A stretch of 64,000 bases of DNA, taken from Halomonas binhaiensis. GTDB taxonomy: Bacteria > Pseudomonadota > Gammaproteobacteria > Pseudomonadales > Halomonadaceae. Of this stretch, positions 41,440-50,302 are shown in pieces. A program made the translations under genes and the position numbers. The stretch's first letter is position 1. The number at the start of each line of letters is the position of its first letter. The notes beneath the pieces were generated by a model, which ran no database searches, was not told the DNA's origin, and worked only from the letters and a program-made list of their open reading frames with translations. Location: assembly GCF_008329985.2 (NCBI RefSeq), contig NZ_CP038437.2, forward strand, positions 3,906,001 through 3,970,000, in the 5' to 3' direction.

Positions 41440-42990
41440 TCATGTGCCGCAGAACGTTCTCAACACTCGTTCTGCTGGCCGTGGAGGCTCGAGGAAACCT
41501 GGGTCATCAGGCATGGAGAAGGGCTGGGTGACCGCTTCAAGCAGGCGTTCGAAAGGCGTGAAATCATCGTCGTCAGCCGCGGCTCGAATGACCTTTTCCA
41601 CCAGGTGATTACGTGGAATGACTAACGGATTGGTCGCTTCCATCCGGCGCCGGATCTCGCTTTCCGTCAGCACTTCGCGGGCCAGGCGCTGACGCCAGCG
41701 AGGCAACCAGGCCTCCAGTGCCTTGGCGCCTTCGCCCTGTCCATTGACGCCAGTGCCATCACTGAAGCCTGCGCGTAGCTCGTTCTCAAGATTGTTCTCA
41801 AGTGCAGAGCCGCCTTCAGGTGAGATGGCCCCGGCCAGGTGCCGGAAGGTCAAGGTGAAATCGGCACCGGCCTTGTCCATGGCATCCAGCAGGGCTTCGC
41901 CCAGCGCCAGATCATCACCATCTGCTATCTCGCTGGAAGCACTCAAGCCCAGCTTGGCCCGCAACACCGTCGTCCATTCTCGTTGATAGATGTCGCTGAA
42001 TGCCACAATCGGCTTGGTCGCCAGCTCAATGGCCTTCTGCTGATCCTCGTCGATCAACGACAGCAGGGTTTCGCCAAAACGCGCCAAGTTCCATTGCGCA
42101 ATGGGGGGCTGATTGATCCAGGCATAACGCCCACCTTCATCAATGGAGCTGAATACCGTGCGCGGATGAAACTCGTCCATGAAGGCACACGGACCATAAT
42201 CGATGGTCTCGCCAGAGATCGCACAATTGTCGGTATTCATCACGCCATGAATAAAGCCCAGCCCCTTCCACTGCGCGACCAGGCGCGCCTGGCGGGCAAC
42301 GACAGCTTCCAGCAGCGCCAATGCCTTCTCACTCCAGGAGGCTTCCTGAAGATCATCCAGCAGATTGGGGTAATGGCGCTCGATGGCCAGATCGACCAGA
42401 AGCTCCAGCGCTTCCCGGTCACTACGCACGGAAAAATACTGGAAGGTGCCGACACGCAAATGACTGCTGGCGACCCGGGTCAGCACGGCTCCCGGTTCGG
42501 GCAGTTGACGAAGCACCATTTCACCCGTGGATACTGCTGCCAATGCGCGGGTGGTCGGCACACCAAGGGCATGCATGGCCTCGGAAACCAGATACTCGCG
42601 CAATACGGGGCCCAGCGGAGCACGACCGTCGCCACCGCGTGAAAAGGGAGTGCGCCCAGCCCCCTTCAGTTGCACCTCGTATAGCCCGCCATTGCGATGT
42701 TTCAGCTCACCTAGCAGCAGCGCCCGGCCATCACCAAGCTGGGGCACAAAATTACCAAACTGGTGGCCTGCATAAGCCGCGGCAACAGGCTGGGCACTCT
42801 CAGGCACAGCATTGCCAGATAATGCTTCTGCGACACGTTTCCCATCGAAGGCATCGAGATCAAGCCCCAGTTCCTCGGCAAGGGCATGATTGAAGGCCAG
42901 CAAACGCGGGGCGGTCACCGGTGTCGGCTCACACTCGGCGCGCATGCGAGACGGCAGAGAAACATAGCGATGGTGAAAAGCGGGAAACAT
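41440..42990 (-). CDS. selO: Protein adenylyltransferase SelO (YdiU)
   Basis: A 516-residue pseudokinase-fold enzyme that transfers AMP from ATP to Ser, Thr or Tyr residues on proteins. Recognisable parts are AYAGHQFGNFVPQLGDGRALLLGE, LKGAGRTPFSRGGDGRAPLGP, the GVMNTDNCAISGETIDYGPCAFMDE active-site region and the C-terminal RTFCGT tail, which carries the Cys seen in many SelO proteins (selenocysteine in animals). It is convergent with the sensor kinase gene, with 15 bases between stops. Confidence 0.95.
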   Translation of the reverse strand: MFPAFHHRYVSLPSRMRAECEPTPVTAPRLLAFNHALAEELGLDLDAFDGKRVAEALSGNAVPESAQPVAAAYAGHQFGNFVPQLGDGRALLLGELKHRNGGLYEVQLKGAGRTPFSRGGDGRAPLGPVLREYLVSEAMHALGVPTTRALAAVSTGEMVLRQLPEPGAVLTRVASSHLRVGTFQYFSVRSDREALELLVDLAIERHYPNLLDDLQEASWSEKALALLEAVVARQARLVAQWKGLGFIHGVMNTDNCAISGETIDYGPCAFMDEFHPRTVFSSIDEGGRYAWINQPPIAQWNLARFGETLLSLIDEDQQKAIELATKPIVAFSDIYQREWTTVLRAKLGLSASSEIADGDDLALGEALLDAMDKAGADFTLTFRHLAGAISPEGGSALENNLENELRAGFSDGTGVNGQGEGAKALEAWLPRWRQRLAREVLTESEIRRRMEATNPLVIPRNHLVEKVIRAAADDDDFTPFERLLEAVTQPFSMPDDPGFLEPPRPAERVLRTFCGT

Positions 42991-43051
42991 GGCGGGGCCC
43001 CATCAGGTAACAACGGATTCTTTAAAGCGAGCTCTTTTACATGAGACGGTA

Positions 43052-43735
43052 TCAGTTGGTCGCAACGTCCGCACGCCGTTCCATCTCTCTCACACTGGAC
43101 ACAAAGTCACTGAAGCGCTCGCCCTGGATCAGGACATGATCACGCAGTGTCCGCTCAGCCTTTTCGGCATCACCTTCTTCTATGGCAGCAAGAATCTCGC
43201 TGTGTTCATTCAGCGAACTCTGCATGCGGCTGCGCACCTGCAACTGCAAGCGCCGGTAGGGTTTCAAGCGTTGCTTGAGCGAACGGGCTTCATCGGCGAG
43301 AAAGGCATTGTGACTGGAGGCGTAGATACAGGCGTGAAATTCCTCGTTCTCATAATAATACTCATCGCTATCTCCTGACTCGCAGGCCTCTCGACAGCGT
43401 TCGTAGGCCTGGCGCAACCCGGCCAGTTCCTGCTCGGTGATGCGCCGGGCCGCCAGCCGACCACACATGCCTTCCAGTTCGGCCATTACCTCGAACATTT
43501 CGATCAGCCGATCCAATCCTACCCGGGCAACGAACGTCCCTTTCTTCGGCGATACCGTGACCAGCCCACTGGCCACCAATTGCTGGATAGCCTCACGCAC
43601 TGGGGTGCGGGACACATTATAGATACGGCACAAGGCTTCCGGATCCAGTCGCTCTCCTGGCGCACGACGTCCATTGATGATGTCATCCTCAAGCGAATCT
43701 CTCAGCCGCTGGGCATTGGACGGTTTCTTGCTCAT
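43052..43735 (-). CDS. matR: GntR/FCD-family regulator of the malonate operon
   Basis: A 227-residue regulator with an N-terminal winged helix (RLRDSLEDDIINGRRAPGERL, LCRIYNVSRTPVREAIQQL) and a C-terminal FCD ligand domain (about 95-215) with metal-binding His and Asp. ATG at 43735 follows AGGAGAAGAGG. It is divergent from the TRAP and malonate genes, which is the arrangement of MatR-type malonate repressors. Name is given by context. Confidence 0.82.
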   Translation of the reverse strand: MSKKPSNAQRLRDSLEDDIINGRRAPGERLDPEALCRIYNVSRTPVREAIQQLVASGLVTVSPKKGTFVARVGLDRLIEMFEVMAELEGMCGRLAARRITEQELAGLRQAYERCREACESGDSDEYYYENEEFHACIYASSHNAFLADEARSLKQRLKPYRRLQLQVRSRMQSSLNEHSEILAAIEEGDAEKAERTLRDHVLIQGERFSDFVSSVREMERRADVATN

Positions 43736-43853
43736 GCCTCTTCTCCTGGCTCCTGACGTCCCTGCATCCAAGTGTTGTCCTGATGAGGTCGAAAAACCGG
43801 TGAGGCGCCACTGTGCACCTCATCGCTCACCACCTTGGTCTAACCCTCGGCGT

Positions 43854-43894
43854 TTGACACTGATATACACAAGGTCTATTGAAGTATACATCAG
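43854..43894 (+). promoter_or_regulatory. Promoter and putative operator of the malonate operon
   Basis: TTGACA at 43854-43859 and TATTGA at 43877-43882 are 17 bases apart. The -10 side is flanked by two TATACA motifs (43864-43869 and 43885-43890), within ctgat...atcag ends. MatR-type operators known to me centre on a TGTATACA-like palindrome, so the site is a fair candidate. The transcript would start about 70 bases before the dctP ATG. Confidence 0.5.
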
Positions 43895-43961
43895 CACGCC
43901 TGATGCATTTTCACTTCAGTGAAAGATACAACAATAACACCCCTTTCCAGGAGTCACTCCT

Positions 43962-45020
43962 ATGAAACGCCAAGCTCCTAAGAAACGCCAAGCTTCTACC
44001 CCAACCACTTCTGTCTCAACCACTGCTACCTCAGCCATTTCCATCTTGATCATCGCTGGTCTCACATTGGCAGCCCCTGCCCTTGCCACAGCAGAGACAG
44101 TGCTGCGTGTTTCCCACCAGTTTCCCGGTGGCAAAGGTGATGTCCGCGACGAGATGGTCCAATTGATGGCCAAGGAAGTCGCAGCTGCCGATGTCGACCT
44201 CAAGTTGCAGGTATACCCCGGTCAATCACTGTTCAAGGCCAGTGAGCAATGGGGCGCATTGGTGCGTGGCCGACTGGATATGACCTCACTACCGCTGGAC
44301 TATGCCAGCGGCCGTCACCCGGAATTCTCCGCCACCTTGATGCCAGGCCTGGTGCGCAACCATGAGCGTGCCGAACGCCTCAACGACTCTGAATTCATGG
44401 GCATGATCAAGGAAGTGATCCAGGATGCCGGCGCTCGGGTCCTGGCCGATGCCTGGCTTGCCGGAGGATTCGCCTCCAACAAGCAGTGCATCACCTCGCC
44501 TGATAGCGTGAAAGGCCAGACACTGCGTGCCGCTGGCCCTGCCTTCGAGGATATGCTGAGTGCTGCCGGGGCCTCTATTTCTTCCATGCCTTCTTCCGAG
44601 ATCTATACCGCGATGCAAACCGGCGTGCTGGACGCCGCCAATACCTCATCGGGCTCCTTCGTCTCCTATCGCCTCTATGAACAAGCCAGCTGTCTGACGG
44701 CACCAGGCGAGAACGCGCTATGGTTCATGTACGAGCCCATTCTGATTGCCGAGCAAAGCTGGAGCCGGCTCAACGAAGCACAACAGCAGGCACTGATCGA
44801 TGCCGGCGAGAAGGCCGAAGCCTATTTCTCCGAACAGGCAGCGGAGCTCGATCAGAAGATGATCGATGTGTTCAAGGAAAATGGTGTCGAAGTGGTGGAA
44901 ATGTCGCCTGAGGACTATCAGAGCTGGCTCGATATCGCTCAGCAAAGCGCCTACAAGAATTTTGCCGAGAACGTCGACAATGGCCAGGCACTGATCGACG
45001 CCGCACTGGCGGTGGAGTGA
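43962..45020 (+). CDS. matP: TRAP transporter substrate-binding protein (DctP family)
   Basis: A 352-residue periplasmic protein with a Sec signal (a basic start, hydrophobic core about 22-38, cleavage after ALATA). The mature part begins ETVLRVSHQFPGGKGD and has the DctP carboxylate-clip region GMIKEVIQDAGARVLADAW and LRAAGPAFEDML. Substrate is probably malonate, from the decarboxylase and synthetase in the same operon. The signal contains a tandem duplication at 43962-43997 (KRQAPKKRQAS). Confidence 0.88.
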   Translation: MKRQAPKKRQASTPTTSVSTTATSAISILIIAGLTLAAPALATAETVLRVSHQFPGGKGDVRDEMVQLMAKEVAAADVDLKLQVYPGQSLFKASEQWGALVRGRLDMTSLPLDYASGRHPEFSATLMPGLVRNHERAERLNDSEFMGMIKEVIQDAGARVLADAWLAGGFASNKQCITSPDSVKGQTLRAAGPAFEDMLSAAGASISSMPSSEIYTAMQTGVLDAANTSSGSFVSYRLYEQASCLTAPGENALWFMYEPILIAEQSWSRLNEAQQQALIDAGEKAEAYFSEQAAELDQKMIDVFKENGVEVVEMSPEDYQSWLDIAQQSAYKNFAENVDNGQALIDAALAVE

Positions 45021-45170
45021 CATCACTGGGTTGAAAGCATCAAGCACAACTTGCTCTCAGCCCACCGACAAGAAGCAGGCTCCCGCCCGAGGCTGCTGAC
45101 AAAGGTCATGAACAATAGTTTGTCAGCAGGCTGGCCCAGGAGCCTTGTTACCGTCACCTTCGGAGGTTGC

Positions 45171-45806
45171 ATGCCTCATTCCACCTCTGGTCATGCCCAG
45201 CCGAGAGATCCCCGCGGTCATGGGCAGTCCCTTGTGTGTCGTCTGATCAATGCCTATTGCCACCTGATGGATCGCCTGTCCATTGCGGCAGCGGTCCTGG
45301 CTGCAGCCCTGCTGGGCCTTGGTGTACTAGCGGTCTGCCACATGATCTTTGTCCGCTACATCTTGGGCGCAAGCACCAGTTGGCAGACCGAGTTCTGTGT
45401 CTTTTCCATTTCCGCTGCCATGCTGTTGGGCGCTCCCTACGTGCTGCTGACAGGTGGCCATGTTGCGATAACAGCCCTGCCCGACGTTCTGCCGCCATTA
45501 CCTCGCTTCGTCATGAACCTGATCGCCTCGCTGGTCGGCCTGGGATTCTGCATTGCCCTCGCCTACGGCGCCTGGCTGTATCTGCTCGAAGCCTGGCATG
45601 CAGGCTGGACCACCGGCACGGTGTGGAACCCTCCTCTTTGGCCGGCACTATTGCCCATTGCCCTGGGTGCAACGCTGCTGGTGACCCAGTATCTCGCGGA
45701 GATTGCACGCGCCAGGATCTTGCCATCCAGCAAAGGCTTGTCACCCAGAAAAGGCTTGTCATCCACTGAAGACTTGCCACCTTCCAAAAATCAGGAGGCG
45801 CGATGA
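45171..45806 (+). CDS. matQ: TRAP transporter small permease (DctQ family)
   Basis: A 211-residue inner-membrane protein with four helices (about 35-57, 72-95, 115-140, 155-180). FVRYILGASTSWQTEFCVF is the DctQ signature. GGAGG precedes the ATG at 45171 by four bases, and the longer frame to 45051 lacks conservation. The C-terminus is extended by a triple 18-base repeat (45732-45785, KGLSPRKGLSSTEDLPPS). Its stop overlaps the large permease start by 4 bases. Confidence 0.9.
   Translation: MPHSTSGHAQPRDPRGHGQSLVCRLINAYCHLMDRLSIAAAVLAAALLGLGVLAVCHMIFVRYILGASTSWQTEFCVFSISAAMLLGAPYVLLTGGHVAITALPDVLPPLPRFVMNLIASLVGLGFCIALAYGAWLYLLEAWHAGWTTGTVWNPPLWPALLPIALGATLLVTQYLAEIARARILPSSKGLSPRKGLSSTEDLPPSKNQEAR
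45732..45785 (+). repeat. 18-bp tandem repeat at the end of the small permease gene
   Basis: Three 18-base units, the first two nearly identical (aaaggcttgtcacccaga and the same with three changes), the third diverged. In frame, adding residues just before the stop. Confidence 0.88.
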
Positions 45807-47152
45807 TGGACCCAGTGACCAGCGGTATCTTCATTGTCGGTGCATTGTTCCTGCTGATGGCCATTGGCACGCCGATCGCCTTCGCCCTGGGTGGCGTGTC
45901 CCTGACAGCCCTTGTCATGACCCGCGGCATGAGTGAACTGACCTACTTCGGCGAAACCTTCTACGGCAGCCTGGCCTCCTTCAGTTTCGTGGCCATCCCC
46001 ATGTTCATCCTGATGGGAGCCGCCGTTGCCTCTTCTCCCACCGGGCGTGATCTCTATCGCTCGCTCGACCTGTGGCTCGGCAAAGTGCCTGGAGGTTTGG
46101 CGATTTCCAATATCGGCGCCTGTTCGATCTTTGCTGCACTATCCGGATCCTCACCCGCCACCAGTGCCGCCATCGGCAAGCTGGGTATTCCGGAAATGCG
46201 CAAACGTGGCTATCCCGATGGCGTGGCTGCCGGCAGCATCGCTGCAGGTGGCACCCTGGGCATCCTGATTCCGCCTTCGGTGACCATGATCGTCTATGGC
46301 ATTTCCACGGAAACGTCCATCGGCCGCCTGTTCATTGCCGGGGCCGTGCCCGGCATCATGCTGGCGTTGCTGTTCATGATCTGGACGCTGATTGCCTGCC
46401 GCATGGGGGGTTATGGCGCACCCAGCGCGACAATGGAGGCTGCCTCCCGACTCAAGAACCACTTGCAGGACAATGTGGAGGGGAACCTCAAGGCACTGGT
46501 ACGCGTGCTGCCTTTCCTGGTCGTGGTGATGCTGATTCTGTTCGCGCTGTACGGCGGCGTTGCCACACCATCGGAAGCAGCAGGTGCCGGGGCCTTTCTG
46601 TGCCTGGCGCTGGCCATCCTGGTCTATCGCATGTGGCAGGTGAAGCCACTGAGCGGCATCATGCGTGACGCCCTGCGCGAAAGTGTGATGATCATGTTGA
46701 TCATCGCCTGTGCTGAAATCTTCGCCTACACATTGTCGTCACTGTTCATCACCCAGACCGTGGCTGAATCGATTGCCTCGCTCGAGGTCAATCGCTGGGT
46801 GCTGATGGCACTCATCAACCTGTTCCTGCTGGTCGCCGGGTTCTTTCTACCACCGGTCGCCGTGATCGTGATGACAGCCCCGATCTTGCTACCGATCATT
46901 GTCGCAGCCAACTTCGACCCTTACTGGTTCGCCGTGATCCTGACCATCAACCTGGAAATCGGACTGATCACCCCTCCGGTAGGACTCAACCTGTTCATCA
47001 TCAAAGGCATCGCACCGGATATTTCCCTGCGAGACATCCTGCTGGGCAGCCTGCCCTATGCCCTGTGCATGGTGCTCGGCATCATCCTGCTGTGTTTGTT
47101 CCCGAGCATCGCTCTGTGGTTGCCAGACCTGATCATGGGGGCCGGAGGTTGA
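45803..47152 (+). CDS. matM: TRAP transporter large permease (DctM family)
   Basis: A 449-residue inner-membrane protein with about 12 helices that makes the sodium-coupled channel of the TRAP system. Conserved blocks are IPMFILMGAAVASS, GGLAISNIGACSIFAALSGSSPAT, MRKRGYPDGVAAGSIAAGGTLGILIPPSV and LEIGLITPPVGLNLFII. It is coupled to the small permease by an ATGA overlap. Confidence 0.94.
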   Translation: MMDPVTSGIFIVGALFLLMAIGTPIAFALGGVSLTALVMTRGMSELTYFGETFYGSLASFSFVAIPMFILMGAAVASSPTGRDLYRSLDLWLGKVPGGLAISNIGACSIFAALSGSSPATSAAIGKLGIPEMRKRGYPDGVAAGSIAAGGTLGILIPPSVTMIVYGISTETSIGRLFIAGAVPGIMLALLFMIWTLIACRMGGYGAPSATMEAASRLKNHLQDNVEGNLKALVRVLPFLVVVMLILFALYGGVATPSEAAGAGAFLCLALAILVYRMWQVKPLSGIMRDALRESVMIMLIIACAEIFAYTLSSLFITQTVAESIASLEVNRWVLMALINLFLLVAGFFLPPVAVIVMTAPILLPIIVAANFDPYWFAVILTINLEIGLITPPVGLNLFIIKGIAPDISLRDILLGSLPYALCMVLGIILLCLFPSIALWLPDLIMGAGG

Positions 47153-47208
47153 TCCTTCACGCTCTAGTGAATAGCGAATACACAGGGATCAAGACAACAA
47201 CGGGGGCA

Positions 47209-47382
47209 ATGGCAATGAAAGGAAAAGAAACAGGAACAGCAACAGGACAAAGGACAGGCGCAAGGCAAAGACCAGGTGCAGAGCAAAGACCAGGTGCAGT
47301 GCAAAGACCAGGTGCAGTGCAAAGACCAGGTGCAGTGCAAAGACCAGGTGCAGTGCAAAGACTAAGGAGCCAGACACCATGA
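47209..47382 (+). CDS. Possible 57-residue repeat leader peptide before the decarboxylase gene
   Basis: An open frame MAMKGKETGTATGQRTGARQ followed by five copies of a Gln-Arg-Pro-Gly-Ala-Val/Glu unit and ending RLRSQTP. Its TGA overlaps the decarboxylase ATG (ATGA), the pattern of translational coupling used elsewhere in this operon. There is only a G-run before the start and composition is extreme (Arg, Gln, Gly), with no family match. It may be chance generated by the tandem repeat, so confidence is low. Confidence 0.3.
   Translation: MAMKGKETGTATGQRTGARQRPGAEQRPGAVQRPGAVQRPGAVQRPGAVQRLRSQTP
47265..47362 (+). repeat. 18-bp tandem repeat before the malonyl-CoA decarboxylase gene
   Basis: Unit gcaaagaccaggtgcagt starts at 47265, 47283, 47301, 47319 and 47337, with a partial copy from 47355. 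Units 2-5 are identical and unit 1 differs at the last base, so expansion is recent. The partial sixth copy runs into TAAGGAG, the ribosome site of the decarboxylase. Confidence 0.97.
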
Positions 47383-48728
47383 ACTTCAGCTTTCTCCAGG
47401 AGCTGTTCAGTAACATTACCCAGCGCGACGCACTGCTCCGAAGGCGTGGCGGTACGGGTTCCACCAGTCACCGCCAGGTGGTGGAAGCCTGCCGTCGCCT
47501 GCTCGACAGCGATGGTGAAGCCTCCAGCATCAGCCTGGCCAGCCAGGCCTTGAATGGTTACGCCCAGCTCGACGATAACGGGAAAAGTCGTTTCTTCCAT
47601 TGCCTGACCGAAGATTTTTCCGCCGACCCTTCCGCTGTGGATGCCGCCTACGAAGCCTACAAGGCCACTCGCGGCAATACCGAACTGCAACACCTGAATG
47701 AAGCGAGCGAACCGCAACGCCAGGAGTTATTGCGCCGCCTCAACCTCACCGCTGGCGGCACTTATGACCTGGTGCGCATGCATGCGGACCTGCTCTCCCT
47801 GATCCGTTCTGAACCAGGGCTTCGCCCGCTGGATGCAGACTTCATTCATCTGTTCACCTCCTGGTTCAATCGCGGCTTCCTGGTGCTCAAGCGCATCGAC
47901 TGGAACACCCCTGCCGCTATTCTGGAAAAGATCATTCACTACGAAGCCGTCCATGAAATCTGCGACTGGAATGACCTGCGCCGCCGCCTGGATGCCCGCG
48001 ACCGGCGCTGCTTCGCCTTCTTTCATCCAGCCACTGGCGATGAACCCCTGATCTTCGTCGAAGTGGCCCTGACCAAGGGCCTGCCGGACCGTATCCAGCC
48101 GATTCTCAACGCCAGTCACGCAGCCATTGAAGCAGAGGACGCCGACACGGCAGCCTTCTTCGGCATCAGCAATTGCCAGACAGGGCTGCGCGGCATCTCC
48201 TTCGGCAACTTCTTGATCAAGCAAGTGGTCCAGGAACTCAGCAGCGAACTACCCGGACTCAAGAACTTCGTCACCCTGTCACCGGTACCAGGCTTTCGCG
48301 CCTGGCTTGATCAGCAGCGCGAGGAAAATCGATTCAACGAGGAGATCCACGAAGTCCTTGATGACCTCGACCAGGAAGGCTGGCAACAGGACAGTGATCG
48401 CCTCAAGGCCCTTGGCGATGTGATTCGCCCCCTGGCGGCCTACTACCTGACCAAGCAACGCAATCCTCACGGCCTGCCACTCAACCCCGTCGCTCGCTTT
48501 CACCTGGGCAACGGCGCACAGCTACACCGTATCAATTGGCCAGGCGATGTATCGCACAAGGGCATCACCCATGGCGCAGGCCTGATGGTCAATTACCTCT
48601 ACGTGCCCGATGACATCGAACGCAACCACGAGCAATACACCACCGAAGGCAAGGTGGTCTGCTCATCGACAGTACGTGATCTTGGCCGACGTGCGCGCAA
48701 GCATCTCAAGGGAGAACCCGTTACATGA
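47379..48728 (+). CDS. matA: Malonyl-CoA decarboxylase
   Basis: Converts malonyl-CoA to acetyl-CoA and CO2. The 449-residue protein has the helical N-terminal domain (about 1-165, LRRRGGTGSTSHRQVVEA) and the GNAT-like C-terminal domain with catalytic Ser/His region: FFHPATGDEPLIFVEVALTKG, LGDVIRPLAAYYL, VARFHLGNGAQLHRINWPGD. AAGGAG lies nine bases before the start. Stop overlaps the next start by 4 bases. Confidence 0.96.
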   Translation: MNFSFLQELFSNITQRDALLRRRGGTGSTSHRQVVEACRRLLDSDGEASSISLASQALNGYAQLDDNGKSRFFHCLTEDFSADPSAVDAAYEAYKATRGNTELQHLNEASEPQRQELLRRLNLTAGGTYDLVRMHADLLSLIRSEPGLRPLDADFIHLFTSWFNRGFLVLKRIDWNTPAAILEKIIHYEAVHEICDWNDLRRRLDARDRRCFAFFHPATGDEPLIFVEVALTKGLPDRIQPILNASHAAIEAEDADTAAFFGISNCQTGLRGISFGNFLIKQVVQELSSELPGLKNFVTLSPVPGFRAWLDQQREENRFNEEIHEVLDDLDQEGWQQDSDRLKALGDVIRPLAAYYLTKQRNPHGLPLNPVARFHLGNGAQLHRINWPGDVSHKGITHGAGLMVNYLYVPDDIERNHEQYTTEGKVVCSSTVRDLGRRARKHLKGEPVT

Positions 48729-50290
48729 ACCACAACCTCTTTGCGACCTTTGAACAACGTATGACAGCCCGGGGCCAGGCACCTTTCATTACGACAAGGA
48801 AAGACATAACTAAAGACATAACTAAAAACATAACTACGCGGGAAAGTCGCAACTATTCCTATGCCGAAGCCCTCAGTGTCAGCTCCAAGCTGGCCGGCGC
48901 CCTGGTGGCCATGGGCGTCGCTCCCGGCGACCGGGTTGCCGTTCAGGTCGACAAGAGTCCCGAAGCGATTCTGCTGTATCTGGCCTGTCTCAAGGTCGGT
49001 GGTGTCTATCTGCCCCTCAACACAGGCTATACCTCGGAGGAAATTCGCTACTTCCTCAGCGATGCTGAACCGGCCTTGTTTGTATGCCGCCCCGCTGCCC
49101 TGGATGCCGCTCGCACAGTCGCGGCCGAATGCGGCAATGTGCGTGTCGAAACCCTAGGCACGGCGGCGGAAGGCAGCCTGATGGCGGCGACGGCAAAGGC
49201 CACAGCACATGACACCATTACCCCGCGCGCCAGCGATGACCTGGCGGCCATCCTGTATACCTCCGGCACGACCGGCCGCTCCAAGGGTGCCATGCTGACC
49301 CATGCCAACCTGGGCTCCAATGCGCTATCGCTGGTCGAAGCCTGGCGCTTTACCGAGCAGGACCGCCTGATCCACGCCCTGCCCATCTTCCATACACATG
49401 GTCTGTTCGTTGCCTGCAACGTCATCCTGATGGCCGGAGCCAGCATGCGCTTCCTGCCCAAGTTCGACGTCGACGTGATCTTCGAGGAATTGGCCGAAGG
49501 CACGACCATGATGGGCGTTCCAACCTTCTATACTCGCCTGCTCAAGGATCCGCGCTTGACCCGAGAGGCCTGCGCCAACATGCGCCTGTTCACTTCGGGC
49601 TCAGCCCCCTTGACGGCAGAAACGCATCAGGATTTCGAGGCGGCCACAGGCCATGCCATTCTCGAACGCTATGGCATGACCGAAACCAACATGAACACTT
49701 CCAACCCTTATGATGGCGAGCGCATTGCCGGTACTGTCGGCATGCCATTGCCGGGGGTGGAAATTCGTATTACCGAGCGTGAAGGAGGACATCACAAGCC
49801 CCTGCCCCAGGGCCAGATTGGCATGCTCGAAGTGCGTGGCCCCAACGTGTTCAAGGGCTACTGGCGCATGACGGAAAAGACCCGGGAGGAACTGCTGGAA
49901 GACGGCTTCTTCATTACCGGCGACCTGGCCCTGGTAGACGAACGCGGCTATGTGCAGATCGTCGGCCGCGACAAGGACCTGGTCATCTCCGGCGGCTACA
50001 ACGTCTATCCCAAGGAAGTGGAAGGCCATATCGATGAAATGGCAGGTGTCGTGGAGTCTGCCGTCATTGGCTTGCCCCATCCGGATTTCGGCGAAGGCGT
50101 TACCGCCGTTGTCGTTGCCGAGGAAGGTGCAGCACTCCAGGAAGATGCCATCATCGCGGCTCTGGCCGACAAGCTGGCCAAATACAAGCAGCCCAAGCGG
50201 GTGTTCTTCGTCGACAGCCTGCCACGCAATACCATGGGCAAGGTGCAGAAGAACCAGTTGCGCGAGCGATTCGCCACCACTTATCAGTAG
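48725..50290 (+). CDS. matB: Malonyl-CoA synthetase (ANL family)
   Basis: Activates malonate to malonyl-CoA using ATP and CoA. The 521-residue protein has LYTSGTTGRSKGAMLTHANL (P-loop), the ERYGMTETNMNTSNPYDGER A5 region, GDLALVDERGYVQIVGR, and the hinge RDKDLVISGGYNVYPKEVE. The active-site Arg in the MTETNMNTSNPYDGERxxGTVG stretch fits MatB-type malonate enzymes. The N-terminus holds a triple 12-base repeat (48800-48835, coding KDITKDITKNIT), absent from family members I know. It ends the core operon. Confidence 0.94.
   Translation: MNHNLFATFEQRMTARGQAPFITTRKDITKDITKNITTRESRNYSYAEALSVSSKLAGALVAMGVAPGDRVAVQVDKSPEAILLYLACLKVGGVYLPLNTGYTSEEIRYFLSDAEPALFVCRPAALDAARTVAAECGNVRVETLGTAAEGSLMAATAKATAHDTITPRASDDLAAILYTSGTTGRSKGAMLTHANLGSNALSLVEAWRFTEQDRLIHALPIFHTHGLFVACNVILMAGASMRFLPKFDVDVIFEELAEGTTMMGVPTFYTRLLKDPRLTREACANMRLFTSGSAPLTAETHQDFEAATGHAILERYGMTETNMNTSNPYDGERIAGTVGMPLPGVEIRITEREGGHHKPLPQGQIGMLEVRGPNVFKGYWRMTEKTREELLEDGFFITGDLALVDERGYVQIVGRDKDLVISGGYNVYPKEVEGHIDEMAGVVESAVIGLPHPDFGEGVTAVVVAEEGAALQEDAIIAALADKLAKYKQPKRVFFVDSLPRNTMGKVQKNQLRERFATTYQ
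48800..48835 (+). repeat. 12-bp tandem repeat in the matB 5' coding region
   Basis: Three adjacent units of aaagacataact, the last with one change. In frame; adds twelve residues about 25 codons after the start. The A/T-rich unit contrasts with the GC-rich gene. Confidence 0.92.
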
Positions 50291-50302
50291 TGAGGAAGCC
50301 AC

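Noticed and set aside
47157..47717. Minus-strand open frames with repeated HCTWSL over the malonate leader region
   Set aside because: They are the reverse reading of the 18-bp tandem repeat and overlap the well-supported decarboxylase gene; no ribosome site or family match.
43052..50290. Malonate block as a C4-dicarboxylate (dctPQM) operon
   Set aside because: Decarboxylase and malonyl-CoA synthetase genes are coupled to the transporter by overlaps or short gaps, so malonate fits better.
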